A stretch of DNA of 64,000 nt from JADJRH01 sp046351455 (GCA_046351455.1 JAXLYM010000008.1:348174-412173), one strand, 5' to 3'. Counted from the first letter of the stretch, positions 13,239 to 22,634 are shown. Made by a program: numbers and translations. Notes: generated from the sequence alone by a model not told the origin.

Positions 13239-14858
13239 TCAGCCGACGCCGGGGGCCTCGTGGCCGCTCTGCGCGACGTACTCCTTGTATCCTCCGCCGT
13301 AGACGTGGATGCCGTCCGGGGAGAGCTCCATCACGCGGTTCGACAAGGCGCCGAGGAAGCGGCGGTCGTGGGAGACGAACAGCATCGTCCCCTCGAAGTT
13401 CTGGAGCGCCTTCACCAGCATGTCCTTCGTCGCCATGTCCAGGTGGTTCGTCGGCTCGTCCAGCACGAGGAAATTCGGCGGATCGAAGAGCATCATGGCC
13501 AGCACCAATCGCGCCTTCTCGCCGCCGGACAGGACGCGACAGCTCTTCTCCACGTCGTCGCCCGAGAAGCCGAACGCGCCGGCCAGCGTGCGCAGCGTGC
13601 CGAGCGTCGCCAGCGGAAAGGCCGCCTGCAGCGTCTCGATCACCGTCTTCTGCGCGTCCAGCACCTCCATCGTGTGCTGGGCGAAATAGCCCATCTTCAC
13701 GCTCGCGCCGAGGTTCACCGTGCCGTCGTCCGGCGTCGTCTCCCCGGCCACCAGCTTGAGCAAGGTGCTCTTTCCGGCGCCGTTCACCCCCATCACACAC
13801 CACCTCTCACGGCGGCGAATCAAGAGGTCCAGCCCCTCGTAGATCTTCCGCGCGCCGTAGCCCTTGCTCACGTGCGTGAGCTTCACCACGTCCTCCCCGG
13901 ACCGCGGCGGTGAGCGGAAGTCGAACTCGATGACCCGGCGGCGCTTCGGCGGCTCCACGCGGTCGATCTTCTCGAGCTTCTTCACCCGGCTCTGCACCTG
14001 CGCGGCGTGGCTCGCGCGGGCCTTGAAGCGCTCGATGAAGGCCACCTCCTTCGCGAGCATCGCCTGCTGACGCGCGTACTGGGCCTCTTGCTGCGCCGCC
14101 GCGATCTCGCGCTGCTGCTCGTAGAAGTCGTAGTTACCGGAATACGTGATGAGATCACCGCCGTCGATCTCCACGATCTTGGTCACGAGGCGGTTCAAGA
14201 ACTCCCGATCGTGGGACGTCATGATCAGGCCGCCTTCGAAGCCGCGGAGGAACTGTTCGAGCCAGATGATCGACTCGATGTCCAGGTGGTTCGTCGGCTC
14301 GTCGAGCAACAAGGCGTCGGGGCGCATGAGGAGGATGCGGGCCAGCGCGACTCTCATCTTCCAGCCGCCGGAGAGCTTGCCGACGTCGTCGGTCACGACC
14401 TCCGGACGGAAGCCGAGGCCCGCGAGGATCTCCTGCGCGCGCGCCTCCAACGCATAACCACCCAGCTCGTCGAAGCGGGCCTGCGCGTGGCCGAAGCGCT
14501 CGACCAGCTCCTCGATCTCGTCCACGCGATCCGGGTCGGCCATCGCGTGCTCCAGCTCGTGAAGCTCGTGCGCGGCCTCCGACACCGGGCCGGCGCCGGC
14601 CATCGTCTCTTCGAGCACGGTGCGGCCGCTCATCTCGCCGACGTCCTGGCTGAAGTAACCGATGGTGACGTTGCGCTCGATCGCGACCTGGCCGCCGTCG
14701 GGCTGCTCCTGCTTCACGATCATGCGGAAGATCGTGGATTTCCCGGCGCCGTTCGGGCCGACGAGGCCGACCTTCTCTCCCTTGAAGACGCTCATCGACG
14801 CCTCCAGGAAGAGGATCTGTTTGCCGTGCTGCTTGGAGATGGAGTCGAGTCGGATCAC
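13239..14858 (-). CDS. ABC-F family ATPase (ribosome-associated type)
   Basis: ABC-F proteins bind the ribosomal E-site and modulate translation; they have no membrane domain. The 539-residue product has two ABC domains: first Walker A GPNGAGKST (about 34-42), signature LSGGW, Walker B LLLDEPTNHLD; second Walker A GVNGAGKST, signature LSGGE, Walker B LVLDEPTNHLD. Between them is the charged linker (about 240-310, EQQREIAAAQQEAQYARQQA) typical of the family. It is closest in style to the YbiT/Uup housekeeping branch rather than antibiotic-protection forms, but that is impression only. It is followed 38 bp downstream by the TlpA-like gene on the same strand. Confidence 0.93.
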   Translation of the reverse strand: MIRLDSISKQHGKQILFLEASMSVFKGEKVGLVGPNGAGKSTIFRMIVKQEQPDGGQVAIERNVTIGYFSQDVGEMSGRTVLEETMAGAGPVSEAAHELHELEHAMADPDRVDEIEELVERFGHAQARFDELGGYALEARAQEILAGLGFRPEVVTDDVGKLSGGWKMRVALARILLMRPDALLLDEPTNHLDIESIIWLEQFLRGFEGGLIMTSHDREFLNRLVTKIVEIDGGDLITYSGNYDFYEQQREIAAAQQEAQYARQQAMLAKEVAFIERFKARASHAAQVQSRVKKLEKIDRVEPPKRRRVIEFDFRSPPRSGEDVVKLTHVSKGYGARKIYEGLDLLIRRRERWCVMGVNGAGKSTLLKLVAGETTPDDGTVNLGASVKMGYFAQHTMEVLDAQKTVIETLQAAFPLATLGTLRTLAGAFGFSGDDVEKSCRVLSGGEKARLVLAMMLFDPPNFLVLDEPTNHLDMATKDMLVKALQNFEGTMLFVSHDRRFLGALSNRVMELSPDGIHVYGGGYKEYVAQSGHEAPGVG

Positions 14859-14949
14859 GCGGGCGGCGGACTAGCACAGATCCGTGGCCGTTTCGCGATA
14901 AAGAGGCTTCGGGCCCGCGAAAAGCAGGCGTGCCCACCCTCGCGCGGCG

Positions 14950-17901
14950 CTAGGGACAGCGGCGCGTCCCGGTGAGCTTCTTCGTGCGAGGGCTGTAGAT
15001 GAGGCCGGACTCCACCGCGCGCACCGGCTCCGTCGCGGTCTTCGCCGTGAAGCAATAATCGGCGATGTCGAGCGACGCGTCGCCCGTCTCCAGGTCGAAA
15101 TCGAGGTTCGTCATCGAGCCTTGAAGATCGATGTTCTTGCCGGCGCCGAGCAGGTTGAACGCGCGGTAAATGCCCGCCGGCCCCACGTCGATCGGCTCTC
15201 CGGGCGGCAGCAGCCGCGGGATCGCCGCCGCGAGCGCCTTGCCGGTCAGAGGCTCCGCGCCGATCGCCGCCGCCGCATAGGCGAAGAGATAGAACGCGTC
15301 GTACGGCGCGCTCGTCGAGTTGGCCGCGGTCTGATGGGGAGTGAAGAGCTCGTTGTAATGGTGGATGAACTTCGTGAGAGGCTCTCCGCCGGAGGTGCCG
15401 TCCGTCGCATAGATGCGCTTCGGCAGATCGGGATATCGCTTGAACGCGTCGGTGAAGTTGGGCGGCACGTCGGCAGATCCCTTGTCGTACCGAGGGCGGA
15501 ACTTCGCAGCGCGCGGCCACGCCTCCTCGATGTCGACGACGAGCTCGTCATTCGGCCCCGCGAAGACGATCACGTGCGGGGAGAACGAGAGGAGGTCTTT
15601 GAGCACCTGCGGCTCGAAGGCGTCCCTCTGCTCTCCGTTGTCCACGATGGGGAAGCTGCGGAATTGCTCTCCGTTCTCGGCGACGCTCTTCCCGTTGAAG
15701 CGAAGGCCCTTCATGAAGAGCTCGGCGAGCGAGGTGCCCGACGGGTTCCCCACGCGCAGCATGGCCACGCGGATCGGCTCGTTCGGGGCGACGACGCCGG
15801 CCGCGCGGATCTCCGGCTCGATGTACGAGGAGAACACCGCGATGTCGGCCGGAGCGGTCATGTCCGAGCTGGAGGTCACTCGCCACACGAGGCGCGGCTC
15901 CCCGGGGTTTCGCGGCGCGTCCTTGAGCGAAGAGGCCGTGTTGGACGCGAGCGCCAGGACGCCGTTCGGCAAGAACAACGAGGAGTGGAGATCCATCACC
16001 TCCTTGCTGCGCGCGAACCCCTGAATCATGGGGACGCGGACGTCCTTCACGAGGTGCTCGGCGACGGCGACCGGCTCCTTGCTGTCGTCACAGACCACGA
16101 CGCCGATCGGGCGCTTCGGCCCGCCGGGGCGCGCCGGCGGGAGACCGCCGGAGGTCTCCATGAAATCGCGGCGCGCGAGGTCCACCGCGTTCACGGCGAG
16201 ACGGCCGTATTCGGGATCCGCCGGGTCCTGCGGGTACATCGCGCCGACCCACACCGTCGCTTCGTCCTCGATGTCCGCCGGAGAAGCGAGCACCTTGCAC
16301 CACGGGGTCGTCAGCGTGACGCACTGGCCGTCTTGCTTGCGGCAGATCGCGGGCTCCGGACCCTTGCAGTCGACGTTGCGCGCGCAGCTCGCGCCGGGGG
16401 CTCGGCCGCTCGATCCGGTCGAGGTGCCTTGTCCGGTGGATGCCTGTCCGGAAGGTGCCTGTCCGGAAGGTGCCTGTCCGGAAGGTGCCTGTCCGGACGG
16501 CCGCATCGCCGCGTACATGCCGCCGGCCGCGAGCGCCGCGGAGACGATCGCCGCGAGGGGCCAGAGGCGGCGGTGATCGCGCGCGGGCACGGGCTGCGAC
16601 GCGGGCGGGGGCGCGCTCTCGGACCCGGACGGGGAGCTCCTGGGCGGCGCGCTGGAAGAGTGCCGGGGCCGGAGCGTCGCCGGGGAGAGCGTCGGATCCC
16701 CTTTTTGCGAGGCGATCCCGAGATCCTGGGTCGCCGCGTGCGCGTCCGCCGAGCTCACCTTCGCGCGCCGGGAAGAGGGCGCCGCGGCTTGCCGAGGGCT
16801 CACGGGCGCGAGCGGCGCCGTGCGATCGCTGCGGACCGTCGGCTCGCTCGCGGGGGTCGCGCGGTTTTCTCGAATACGGGTTGTTGGCACCTGCCCGGCG
16901 TTCCGGGGGGCGCCGTCCGACAAGGGCGCGGCTGCGGTCTCGCGCTCGTCCTCGGTGCGCTCCACGACGACGCGGGGCACGGGCTTCGGGCCGACGGCGA
17001 GCGGATCGAGCACCTCTCCGTAGGCTTCCCGGAAGGCGTCTTCGAGCGCCGTCTGCATCGCGCGCGCGTCGGGCCAGCGGTCCGCGGCGGCGAACCGGAT
17101 CGCGCGGTCGACCACGGCGGCGACCTCCGCGGGCACCTCCGGCGCGAACTCGGCGAGCGGCCGCGGGGGCGTCGTCGCGCTGATCACGATGACCTCCGCG
17201 GCGTGCTGCGCGACATGCACGGTGCGCCCCGCGAGCATCGCGAACATCGTCGCGCCCACGGCCCAGAGATCGGTGCGCGCGTCGATCTCGTTCGTGCGCC
17301 CGAGCGCCTGCTCCGGCGGCATGAACGCGGGCGTCCCGATGCGCATCCCGGTCGCGGTCGCGAGCGATCCGGTCGCGTCGTCGTGCATCCGCGCGATGCC
17401 GAAATCGAGCACTTTGAGCGCGCACGACGTCGTGAGGAAGAGGTTCTCGGGCTTGATGTCGCGGTGCACGACGCCGCGCTCGTGCGCCGCCGCGAGCACC
17501 GACAAGAGCTGATGCGCGAGCGCGCACACCTCTCGGCACGGGAGCTTTCCTCCGCGCTGCGCGGCGCGATCCGCGAGCGTCTCCCCTTCGAGCAGCTCCA
17601 TCACGAGGAACGGCGCGCCGTCGTCCGCCTCGTCGTCGTCGAAGACGGCCACCGCGCCCGGGTGATCGATCGCGTTCGCGACGTAGCCCTCGCGCACGAA
17701 GCGCGCGCGCATCTCGCGGTGAACGCCGAGCTCTTCGTGCAGCAGCTTGATCGCGACGCGGCGCCCGTTGCGGTGCGCGCCCTGGTACACCGTGGCCATC
17801 CCGCCGGTGCCGATCACACGCTCGACGGTGTACTTCCCGGCGAGGACGGAGCCGACCCGACGAGCCGCGCGTTCCGCAGGAGGGACCGAGAAAGAGGCCA
17901 T
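14950..17901 (-). CDS. membrane Ser/Thr protein kinase with periplasmic-binding-protein-like sensor
   Basis: The 983-residue product joins a cytoplasmic Hanks-type kinase to an extracytoplasmic ligand-binding domain. Kinase: Gly loop GTGGMATVY (about 31-39), VAIK (about Lys51), HRDIKPEN, DFGIAR, GTPAFMPPEQ; all catalytic residues are present. A Ser/Pro-rich juxtamembrane region leads to one transmembrane helix (LWPLAAIVSAALAAGGMYAA, about 447-466). Outside there is a short repeat linker (SGQAP units), a four-Cys segment (CARNVDCKGPEPAICRKQDG) and a type I periplasmic-binding-protein-like domain to the C-terminus, similar to branched-chain amino-acid receptors (VWVGAMYPQD, IGVVVCDDSKEP, MIQGFARSKEV). 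It is thus a possible nutrient-sensing kinase. The ATG at 17901 precedes the kinase domain closely. Confidence 0.9.
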   Translation of the reverse strand: MASFSVPPAERAARRVGSVLAGKYTVERVIGTGGMATVYQGAHRNGRRVAIKLLHEELGVHREMRARFVREGYVANAIDHPGAVAVFDDDEADDGAPFLVMELLEGETLADRAAQRGGKLPCREVCALAHQLLSVLAAAHERGVVHRDIKPENLFLTTSCALKVLDFGIARMHDDATGSLATATGMRIGTPAFMPPEQALGRTNEIDARTDLWAVGATMFAMLAGRTVHVAQHAAEVIVISATTPPRPLAEFAPEVPAEVAAVVDRAIRFAAADRWPDARAMQTALEDAFREAYGEVLDPLAVGPKPVPRVVVERTEDERETAAAPLSDGAPRNAGQVPTTRIRENRATPASEPTVRSDRTAPLAPVSPRQAAAPSSRRAKVSSADAHAATQDLGIASQKGDPTLSPATLRPRHSSSAPPRSSPSGSESAPPPASQPVPARDHRRLWPLAAIVSAALAAGGMYAAMRPSGQAPSGQAPSGQAPSGQASTGQGTSTGSSGRAPGASCARNVDCKGPEPAICRKQDGQCVTLTTPWCKVLASPADIEDEATVWVGAMYPQDPADPEYGRLAVNAVDLARRDFMETSGGLPPARPGGPKRPIGVVVCDDSKEPVAVAEHLVKDVRVPMIQGFARSKEVMDLHSSLFLPNGVLALASNTASSLKDAPRNPGEPRLVWRVTSSSDMTAPADIAVFSSYIEPEIRAAGVVAPNEPIRVAMLRVGNPSGTSLAELFMKGLRFNGKSVAENGEQFRSFPIVDNGEQRDAFEPQVLKDLLSFSPHVIVFAGPNDELVVDIEEAWPRAAKFRPRYDKGSADVPPNFTDAFKRYPDLPKRIYATDGTSGGEPLTKFIHHYNELFTPHQTAANSTSAPYDAFYLFAYAAAAIGAEPLTGKALAAAIPRLLPPGEPIDVGPAGIYRAFNLLGAGKNIDLQGSMTNLDFDLETGDASLDIADYCFTAKTATEPVRAVESGLIYSPRTKKLTGTRRCP
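16424..16500. repeat. 15-bp tandem repeat TGCCTGTCCGGAAGG in the kinase linker
   Basis: Four consecutive 15-bp units from 16441 to 16500, plus degenerate units from 16424, are in frame with the kinase and encode the SGQAP linker repeats just outside the membrane. The core TGCCTGTCCG is the same word seen in the intergenic direct repeat at 2163-2243. The number of copies is likely variable. Confidence 0.8.
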
Positions 17902-18023
17902 GCCGCACGCCGAGGTTACCCGACGCGAAGAGCGTTGTTGCCCGCGGCGCGCCGAACAATCTGCGGCCTCTGCCGGGAGCGCTCCGGTGACGTGCCGCGA
18001 GCGGGGGCATTACGCCCCTGACG

Positions 18024-18911
18024 TCACGACCGCTTCGGGAACCACGGCACGAGGGCCGACACGCGCTTCATGTGCTCGGCGTACTCGGGGCGCCCCTTCA
18101 AGGAGCGGCGATCGAGCATCGGGATCGAGGCGAAGACGAACAGCGCGGTGATCGCGACCGCGCCCGCACCGGTCCAGTAGAGGCTGCGATCCAGGAAGAT
18201 CGCGAAGGCGAAGAGGCCCCACCAGAACGCGACCTCCCCGAAGTAGTTGGGGTGGCGGGAGAAGGCCCAGAGCCCCTCCCTCATGATCTCGCCTTTTGCC
18301 TTCTTTTTGCGGCGAAACGCGCGAAGCTGCTCGTCCGCGACGAGCTCGATCATCACGGCGCCGAAGGTGATGATCGCGGCGATCGCGTCCCCGATCCCGA
18401 GAGGCGCCGTGCTCGCGAGGACCGAAGGCAGCGGCAAGCAGCCGAGGTAGACCATCACGGTCGGAAAGAACTGAAGGCCGAAGAAGCTCGCGAGCCAGTA
18501 AGCGCGGCCGGTCTTGTTGCGGATGTCGACGTACCGCCAGTCCTCGTGGCCGAGCCCGGTGAAGCCGCGGGCCCAGTTGTACGTGAGCCGAAGGCCCCAG
18601 AACGCGACGAGCGCGCACACGAGCACCTTGCGCGCGAGCGGCGCGGCGGACGCTTCGGGGCGCATCGCGAGGTACGGCGCGATCGCGAGGGGCGCGACGC
18701 TCCAGTACGGGTCGTACACGCTCGTGTTGTCGAAGATCACGCTGAAGACGAACACCGCGACGGTGGCCGCGAGATCGGCGGCGGCGACGATCACGAGCGA
18801 GGAGGCGCCTTCTCCTACGACGTGCGCGGCTCCCCACGCGGCGGCGAGGCCCGCGAGGTAAGCGACGGTGATCCAGACGAACGACGGGGTGCGGGGGATG
18901 TCTCTCGGCAT
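18024..18911 (-). CDS. DUF1295-type membrane protein (steroid 5-alpha-reductase / isoprenylcysteine methyltransferase-like)
   Basis: An integral membrane protein of 295 residues with about six to seven hydrophobic helices. The signature NTSVYDPYWSVAPL near the N-terminus and the C-terminal GLWAFSRHPNYFGEVAFWWG, followed by a short helix and RPEYAEHMKRVSALVPWFPK, are characteristic of the DUF1295 branch of the steroid 5-alpha-reductase superfamily. The enzymatic reaction in bacteria is not established. The ATG at 18911 (MPRDIPRTPSFVW) is chosen because it directly precedes the first helix. The gene is divergent from glpD, 135 bp away. Confidence 0.87.
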   Translation of the reverse strand: MPRDIPRTPSFVWITVAYLAGLAAAWGAAHVVGEGASSLVIVAAADLAATVAVFVFSVIFDNTSVYDPYWSVAPLAIAPYLAMRPEASAAPLARKVLVCALVAFWGLRLTYNWARGFTGLGHEDWRYVDIRNKTGRAYWLASFFGLQFFPTVMVYLGCLPLPSVLASTAPLGIGDAIAAIITFGAVMIELVADEQLRAFRRKKKAKGEIMREGLWAFSRHPNYFGEVAFWWGLFAFAIFLDRSLYWTGAGAVAITALFVFASIPMLDRRSLKGRPEYAEHMKRVSALVPWFPKRS

Positions 18912-19046
18912 CGCGGGCGAAACGGCTCCACGTGCTCCGTACACAATCTCGCGTGGAAGGAACAGGGCCCGGAGCGTGGACGGCGGAGCACGCAAATCTT
19001 CAGGCTGACAGACGCGGCGCGTCGACTAGGCTCCCGCCTTCGATCC

Positions 19047-20672
19047 GTGAAGCTTCGCGCGACCAACCTCGAAAGGCTCAGCGGCGGCACCTTCGACGTC
19101 CTCATCCTCGGCGGCGGCATCAACGGCGCCGTGTCGGCGGCGTGCCTCGCGGCGCGCGGCGCGAAGGTGGCGCTGATCGATCGCGGCGACTTCGCGGGCG
19201 TGACCAGCCAGGAGTCGTCGAACCTCGCGTGGGGCGGCATCAAGTACATGGAGACGTTCGAGCTCGGCCTCGTGACGAAGCTCTGCAAGAGCCGCAACGA
19301 GCTGATGCGCGCGTTCCCGTCGACGATCCAGGAGATCCGCTTCTACACGACCCACACGCGGAGCTTCCGTCACGGCCTGTGGAAGCTGGTGCTCGGCACG
19401 TGGTTCTACTGGCTCCTGGGCCGCTTCTTCACGAAGCGACCGCGCCTCCTGTCCGTGCGCGACATGGAGCGCGAGGAGCCTATTTTGGAGCTGTCCCAGG
19501 CGGACGGCGGCGTGGAATACAGCGACGCGTACCTGCACGACAACGACGCGCGCTTCGTGTGGAGCTTCGTGCGGAGCGCGCTGGATCGCGGGGCGGCGGC
19601 CGCGAACTACTGCGAGTCGCTCGGCGCGCGGCGCGAGGGCGATCACTGGGTGTGCGACGCGCGCGACGTGCTCACGGGGCGCGGGCTCACGATCCGCGCG
19701 AAGGTCCTCATCAACGCGTGCGGCCCCTACGTCGACGACCACAACACGAAGACGGGCGTCGCGACGAGCCACCACCACGTCTTCTCGAAGGGCATCCACC
19801 TCATCGTGCCGCGCCTCACGCCCGAGAAGCGCGTGCTCACGTTCTTCGCGGACGACGGTCGCCTCTTCTTCGTGATCCCGATGGGCCCGCGCACGTGCGT
19901 CGGCACCACGGACACGCGGGTGGACAAACCGGAGACGTTCGTCACGGCGGAGGACCGCAAGTTCGTCCTCGACAACATCAACAAGCGCCTGCGCCTCCCG
20001 AAGCCGCTCACCGAGGCCGACATCATCGCGGAGCGCTGCGGCGTGCGCCCGCTCGTGATCGAGAAGAAGGCCGAGGGGAAGAGCGACTGGCTCCAGCTCT
20101 CGCGCAAGCACGCGATCGACGTCGACCGCGAGCGAGCGCACGTCTCGATCTTCGGCGGCAAGCTCACCGACTGCCTCAACGTCGGCCAGGAGGTGTTCGA
20201 CGAGGTGGTGCGCCTCGGCGTGGCGCCGCCGTACCCGAAGCGAAAGTGGTACGGCGAGCCGGAGGAGGCGCGCGAAGAGTTCTTCTACCAGGCCGAGGCG
20301 ATGGACCTCGACGCGATGACGTCGCCGCGATCGTCGGAGAAGCTGTCGACGCGACTGTGGCGCCGCTACGGCCGCGACGCGTTGATCTTGCTGGAGACGA
20401 TCCGCCGCGACCCGCGCGAGGCCGAGGTGCTCATCGCGGGCGCCGAGTACCTCCGCTGCGAGATCGAGAAGGCCGCGCGCCGCGAGATGGTGACGAAGCT
20501 CAGCGATTTCTTGCGCCGCCGCTCGAAGATCGCGCTCGTGATCCCGGAGCACGAGATCCAGAGCGCCCCCGGTTTGCGCGAGGCGTGCTTGCTCATGTTC
20601 GGCGACGATGCCGACGCGAAGATCGACGAGTACTTCGCGGAGGAAGCCACCCGCCGAGCCGCATCGAAATAG
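19047..20672 (+). CDS. glpD: FAD-dependent glycerol-3-phosphate dehydrogenase
   Basis: Would oxidise glycerol-3-phosphate to dihydroxyacetone phosphate at the inner membrane and pass electrons to quinone. The 541-residue product has the N-terminal FAD fold VLILGGGINGAVSA (about 17-30), the substrate motif SSNLAWGGIKYMETFE, and later signature segments LINACGPYVDDHN, GTTDTRVDKPE, GVRPLVIEKK and IFGGKLTDCLNVG. The C-terminal helical domain is complete. The start is GTG 19047 (VKLRATNLERL...), the nearest start to the FAD fold. No glpF or glpK lies beside it. A terminator hairpin follows. Confidence 0.93.
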   Translation: MKLRATNLERLSGGTFDVLILGGGINGAVSAACLAARGAKVALIDRGDFAGVTSQESSNLAWGGIKYMETFELGLVTKLCKSRNELMRAFPSTIQEIRFYTTHTRSFRHGLWKLVLGTWFYWLLGRFFTKRPRLLSVRDMEREEPILELSQADGGVEYSDAYLHDNDARFVWSFVRSALDRGAAAANYCESLGARREGDHWVCDARDVLTGRGLTIRAKVLINACGPYVDDHNTKTGVATSHHHVFSKGIHLIVPRLTPEKRVLTFFADDGRLFFVIPMGPRTCVGTTDTRVDKPETFVTAEDRKFVLDNINKRLRLPKPLTEADIIAERCGVRPLVIEKKAEGKSDWLQLSRKHAIDVDRERAHVSIFGGKLTDCLNVGQEVFDEVVRLGVAPPYPKRKWYGEPEEAREEFFYQAEAMDLDAMTSPRSSEKLSTRLWRRYGRDALILLETIRRDPREAEVLIAGAEYLRCEIEKAARREMVTKLSDFLRRRSKIALVIPEHEIQSAPGLREACLLMFGDDADAKIDEYFAEEATRRAASK

Positions 20673-20682
20673 GCTTTTTACA

Positions 20683-20699
20683 AGGGGGCTCCGCCCCCT
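20683..20699. terminator. hairpin AGGGGGC-TCC-GCCCCCT
   Basis: A perfect 7-bp stem lies 11 bp after glpD, preceded by TTTTTACA. Convergent genes lie on both sides (glpD and the Hint lipoprotein). An almost identical copy with flank TTTACAAGGGGGC is at 36075-36091. Confidence 0.6.
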
Positions 20700-20750
20700 C
20701 GTATCACTCCCCCGCCCCGTGATCGTTCAGGGCGCGGGGATCGCCTTCGA

Positions 20751-21710
20751 TCAGCGCAGGACGTCGTCGAGCGAGACCTGGCCGCAGTGCTGCGAGGACG
20801 TCGGCGCGAGCGTGCTGCCGACGAGCGCGCCCGCGGCGAAGTACGTGCCCGAGTCGGAGTCGGGGAGGATGTCGTAGGTCGCGTCGTGCTCGAACGCCTT
20901 CGTGCGGACGGTCGCGATCGCGGCGCCTTCGAGCGAGTCGCCCGCGCGCAGCGAGCCGAACGTGCGGCCGTCCGCGGTCGGGTGCTTCGGGCTCATCTCG
21001 ATCGTGCGGCCGTTCGCGAGCGTCACCTCGACGACGACGTGGTTCGGCGCGGGCACGTGCACGGCCTCCAGGATCGGGACGATCGCGATCTGTCCTTGGT
21101 GCACGCTGTAGACGAGATCGCCGACCGCGAGATCGCGGATCGCCCGCTCTCCGGTGGGCGTCGCGATCGGGCTGTCCGGCGAGGCGCACACGCACTTCGC
21201 GCAGCCCGCGGGGCACGTGCCGTTCTCGGTCGGCGGCGTGCACTTCGGCCCCGCCTCGACGGGCCCCGGCACGTCGCAGCAGAGGTCGCCTTGCTGGCAG
21301 CACGAGCTGCCGCAGCAGAACAGCTCCACGGCGCAGGGCACGCCGTTGCACGGCACCTGATCGGCGCATTTCCCGTTGTCGCAGTACGGGTGCGCGCCGC
21401 CGCACTTGGTGCCGCACGCCCCGCAGTTGAGGATGTCGTTGTTGGTGTTGATGCACGCCGTGCCGCAGCACGACCAGTCGCACGGCCCGCAGTCGGTGCC
21501 GGTGGTGGTGCCGCCGCTCGCCGTGGTCCCCCCGGAAGAAACCGTGCCGCCGGTGCTGGATCCGGCCGTATTCCCCCCGGTCCCGTTGCCGCCCGACGCC
21601 GTGGTGCCGCCGGTGCTCGTCGTCCCCGCGTCTCCCCCGCTGCCCGTCACCGTGCCGCCGCACGCTGCGACGGCGATCGCACAAGAGAAGGTCAGGATCG
21701 CGCGCTTCAT
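20751..21710 (-). CDS. Cys-rich lipoprotein with Hint (hedgehog/intein) domain
   Basis: A surface lipoprotein of 319 residues: signal peptide with lipobox VAAC (Cys17), a Gly/Thr/Ser linker, a Cys-rich segment (about 75-168, many CC pairs) and a C-terminal Hint-like domain starting at CASPDSPIATPTGERAI (about 171). Hint features seen are the leading Cys, the GDLVYSV turn, the block-B-like SPKHP histidine and the late YDILPDSDSGTYFAAGALVGS block. Hint domains self-cleave or self-splice peptide bonds; here the Cys-rich N-part could be released or cross-linked. The terminal Asn/His pair of splicing inteins is not obvious, so C-terminal cleavage is doubtful. Start ATG 21710 fits the signal peptide. 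Confidence 0.78.
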   Translation of the reverse strand: MKRAILTFSCAIAVAACGGTVTGSGGDAGTTSTGGTTASGGNGTGGNTAGSSTGGTVSSGGTTASGGTTTGTDCGPCDWSCCGTACINTNNDILNCGACGTKCGGAHPYCDNGKCADQVPCNGVPCAVELFCCGSSCCQQGDLCCDVPGPVEAGPKCTPPTENGTCPAGCAKCVCASPDSPIATPTGERAIRDLAVGDLVYSVHQGQIAIVPILEAVHVPAPNHVVVEVTLANGRTIEMSPKHPTADGRTFGSLRAGDSLEGAAIATVRTKAFEHDATYDILPDSDSGTYFAAGALVGSTLAPTSSQHCGQVSLDDVLR

Positions 21711-21763
21711 GGAGACGATCGTACGCCTTTCCAGCGGTCGCGGAGCGGCTCTACGTTGTGCCG

Positions 21764-22576
21764 ATGACTCTCCAATCGGAGCGGACGATCTGGCTCCACG
21801 ATCGCGCGCGCATCTTCTCGGCGCTGCGGACGGATCCCGCGCTGCACCTCTACGCCCTCGGCGATCTCGACGACTTCTTCTTCTCGCACACGTGCTGGTA
21901 CGCGCTCGAAATCGACGGTGAGCCGAGGGAGATCGCGCTCCTCTACACGGGCGTGACGACGCCGGCGCTGCACCTCCTCGCGACGGACGTCCCTGCGATG
22001 CGGCGGCTCGTGCGGGCGATGCACCCGGTGCTGCCGCGGCGCTTCGAGGTGCACGCGACGCCCGGCGTCTCGGAGGAGCTGACCGCGGCGTACGACCTGC
22101 GATCGCACGGCCTTCACCTGAAGATGGCGCTCGTGCACCCCGACCGCGCGGAGGGCGCGGACGCGACGGGCGCGGAGCCGCTCGGCCCCGAGCACCTCGC
22201 AGAGCTGCAGGCGCTCTACGCCGCGGCCTACCCGGGCAACTGGTTCGATCCGCGCATGCTGGAGACGCACCGTTACGTGGGCGTGCGCGAGGGCGGACGC
22301 CTCGTGAGCGTCGCGGGCGTGCACGTCTATTCGGCGGAGTACCGGATCGCGGCGCTCGGCAACGTCACCACGCTCCCGTCCGCGCGGGGCAAGGGGCACG
22401 CGGCGCGCGCGACGGCCGCGCTCTGCCAGAAGCTGCTCGACGATTGCGACGTGATCGGCCTCAACGTGCTGGCCGACAACGCGACGGCGATCCGCCTCTA
22501 CGAGCGCCTCGGCTTCGAGGTGGTCGCGTCCTACGACGAGGCCACGGCCACGCTGAAACCAGGCCAAATCGGCTGA
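21764..22576 (+). CDS. GNAT-family N-acetyltransferase
   Basis: The 270-residue product has a divergent N-terminal half and a C-terminal GNAT acetyl-CoA-binding fold: motif A VTTLPSARGKGHAARATAAL, then GLNVLADNATAIRLYERLGF (motif B), common to GCN5-related enzymes. The substrate cannot be predicted. ATG 21764 is used; GTG 21758 two codons upstream is equally possible. The gene is divergent from the Hint lipoprotein (53-bp gap) and convergent with rodA, separated by a strong hairpin. Confidence 0.83.
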   Translation: MTLQSERTIWLHDRARIFSALRTDPALHLYALGDLDDFFFSHTCWYALEIDGEPREIALLYTGVTTPALHLLATDVPAMRRLVRAMHPVLPRRFEVHATPGVSEELTAAYDLRSHGLHLKMALVHPDRAEGADATGAEPLGPEHLAELQALYAAAYPGNWFDPRMLETHRYVGVREGGRLVSVAGVHVYSAEYRIAALGNVTTLPSARGKGHAARATAALCQKLLDDCDVIGLNVLADNATAIRLYERLGFEVVASYDEATATLKPGQIG

Positions 22577-22634
22577 ATTTCGATCGTGCGCCGCCGCTGT
22601 CCTGAAGCGGTCTCTTCCGGATCACGCAAGGCTC

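Noticed and set aside
18072..19046. N-terminal extension of GlpD in the same open frame
   Set aside because: The upstream translation is Arg/Glu-rich antisense of the DUF1295 gene; the FAD fold begins shortly after GTG 19047.
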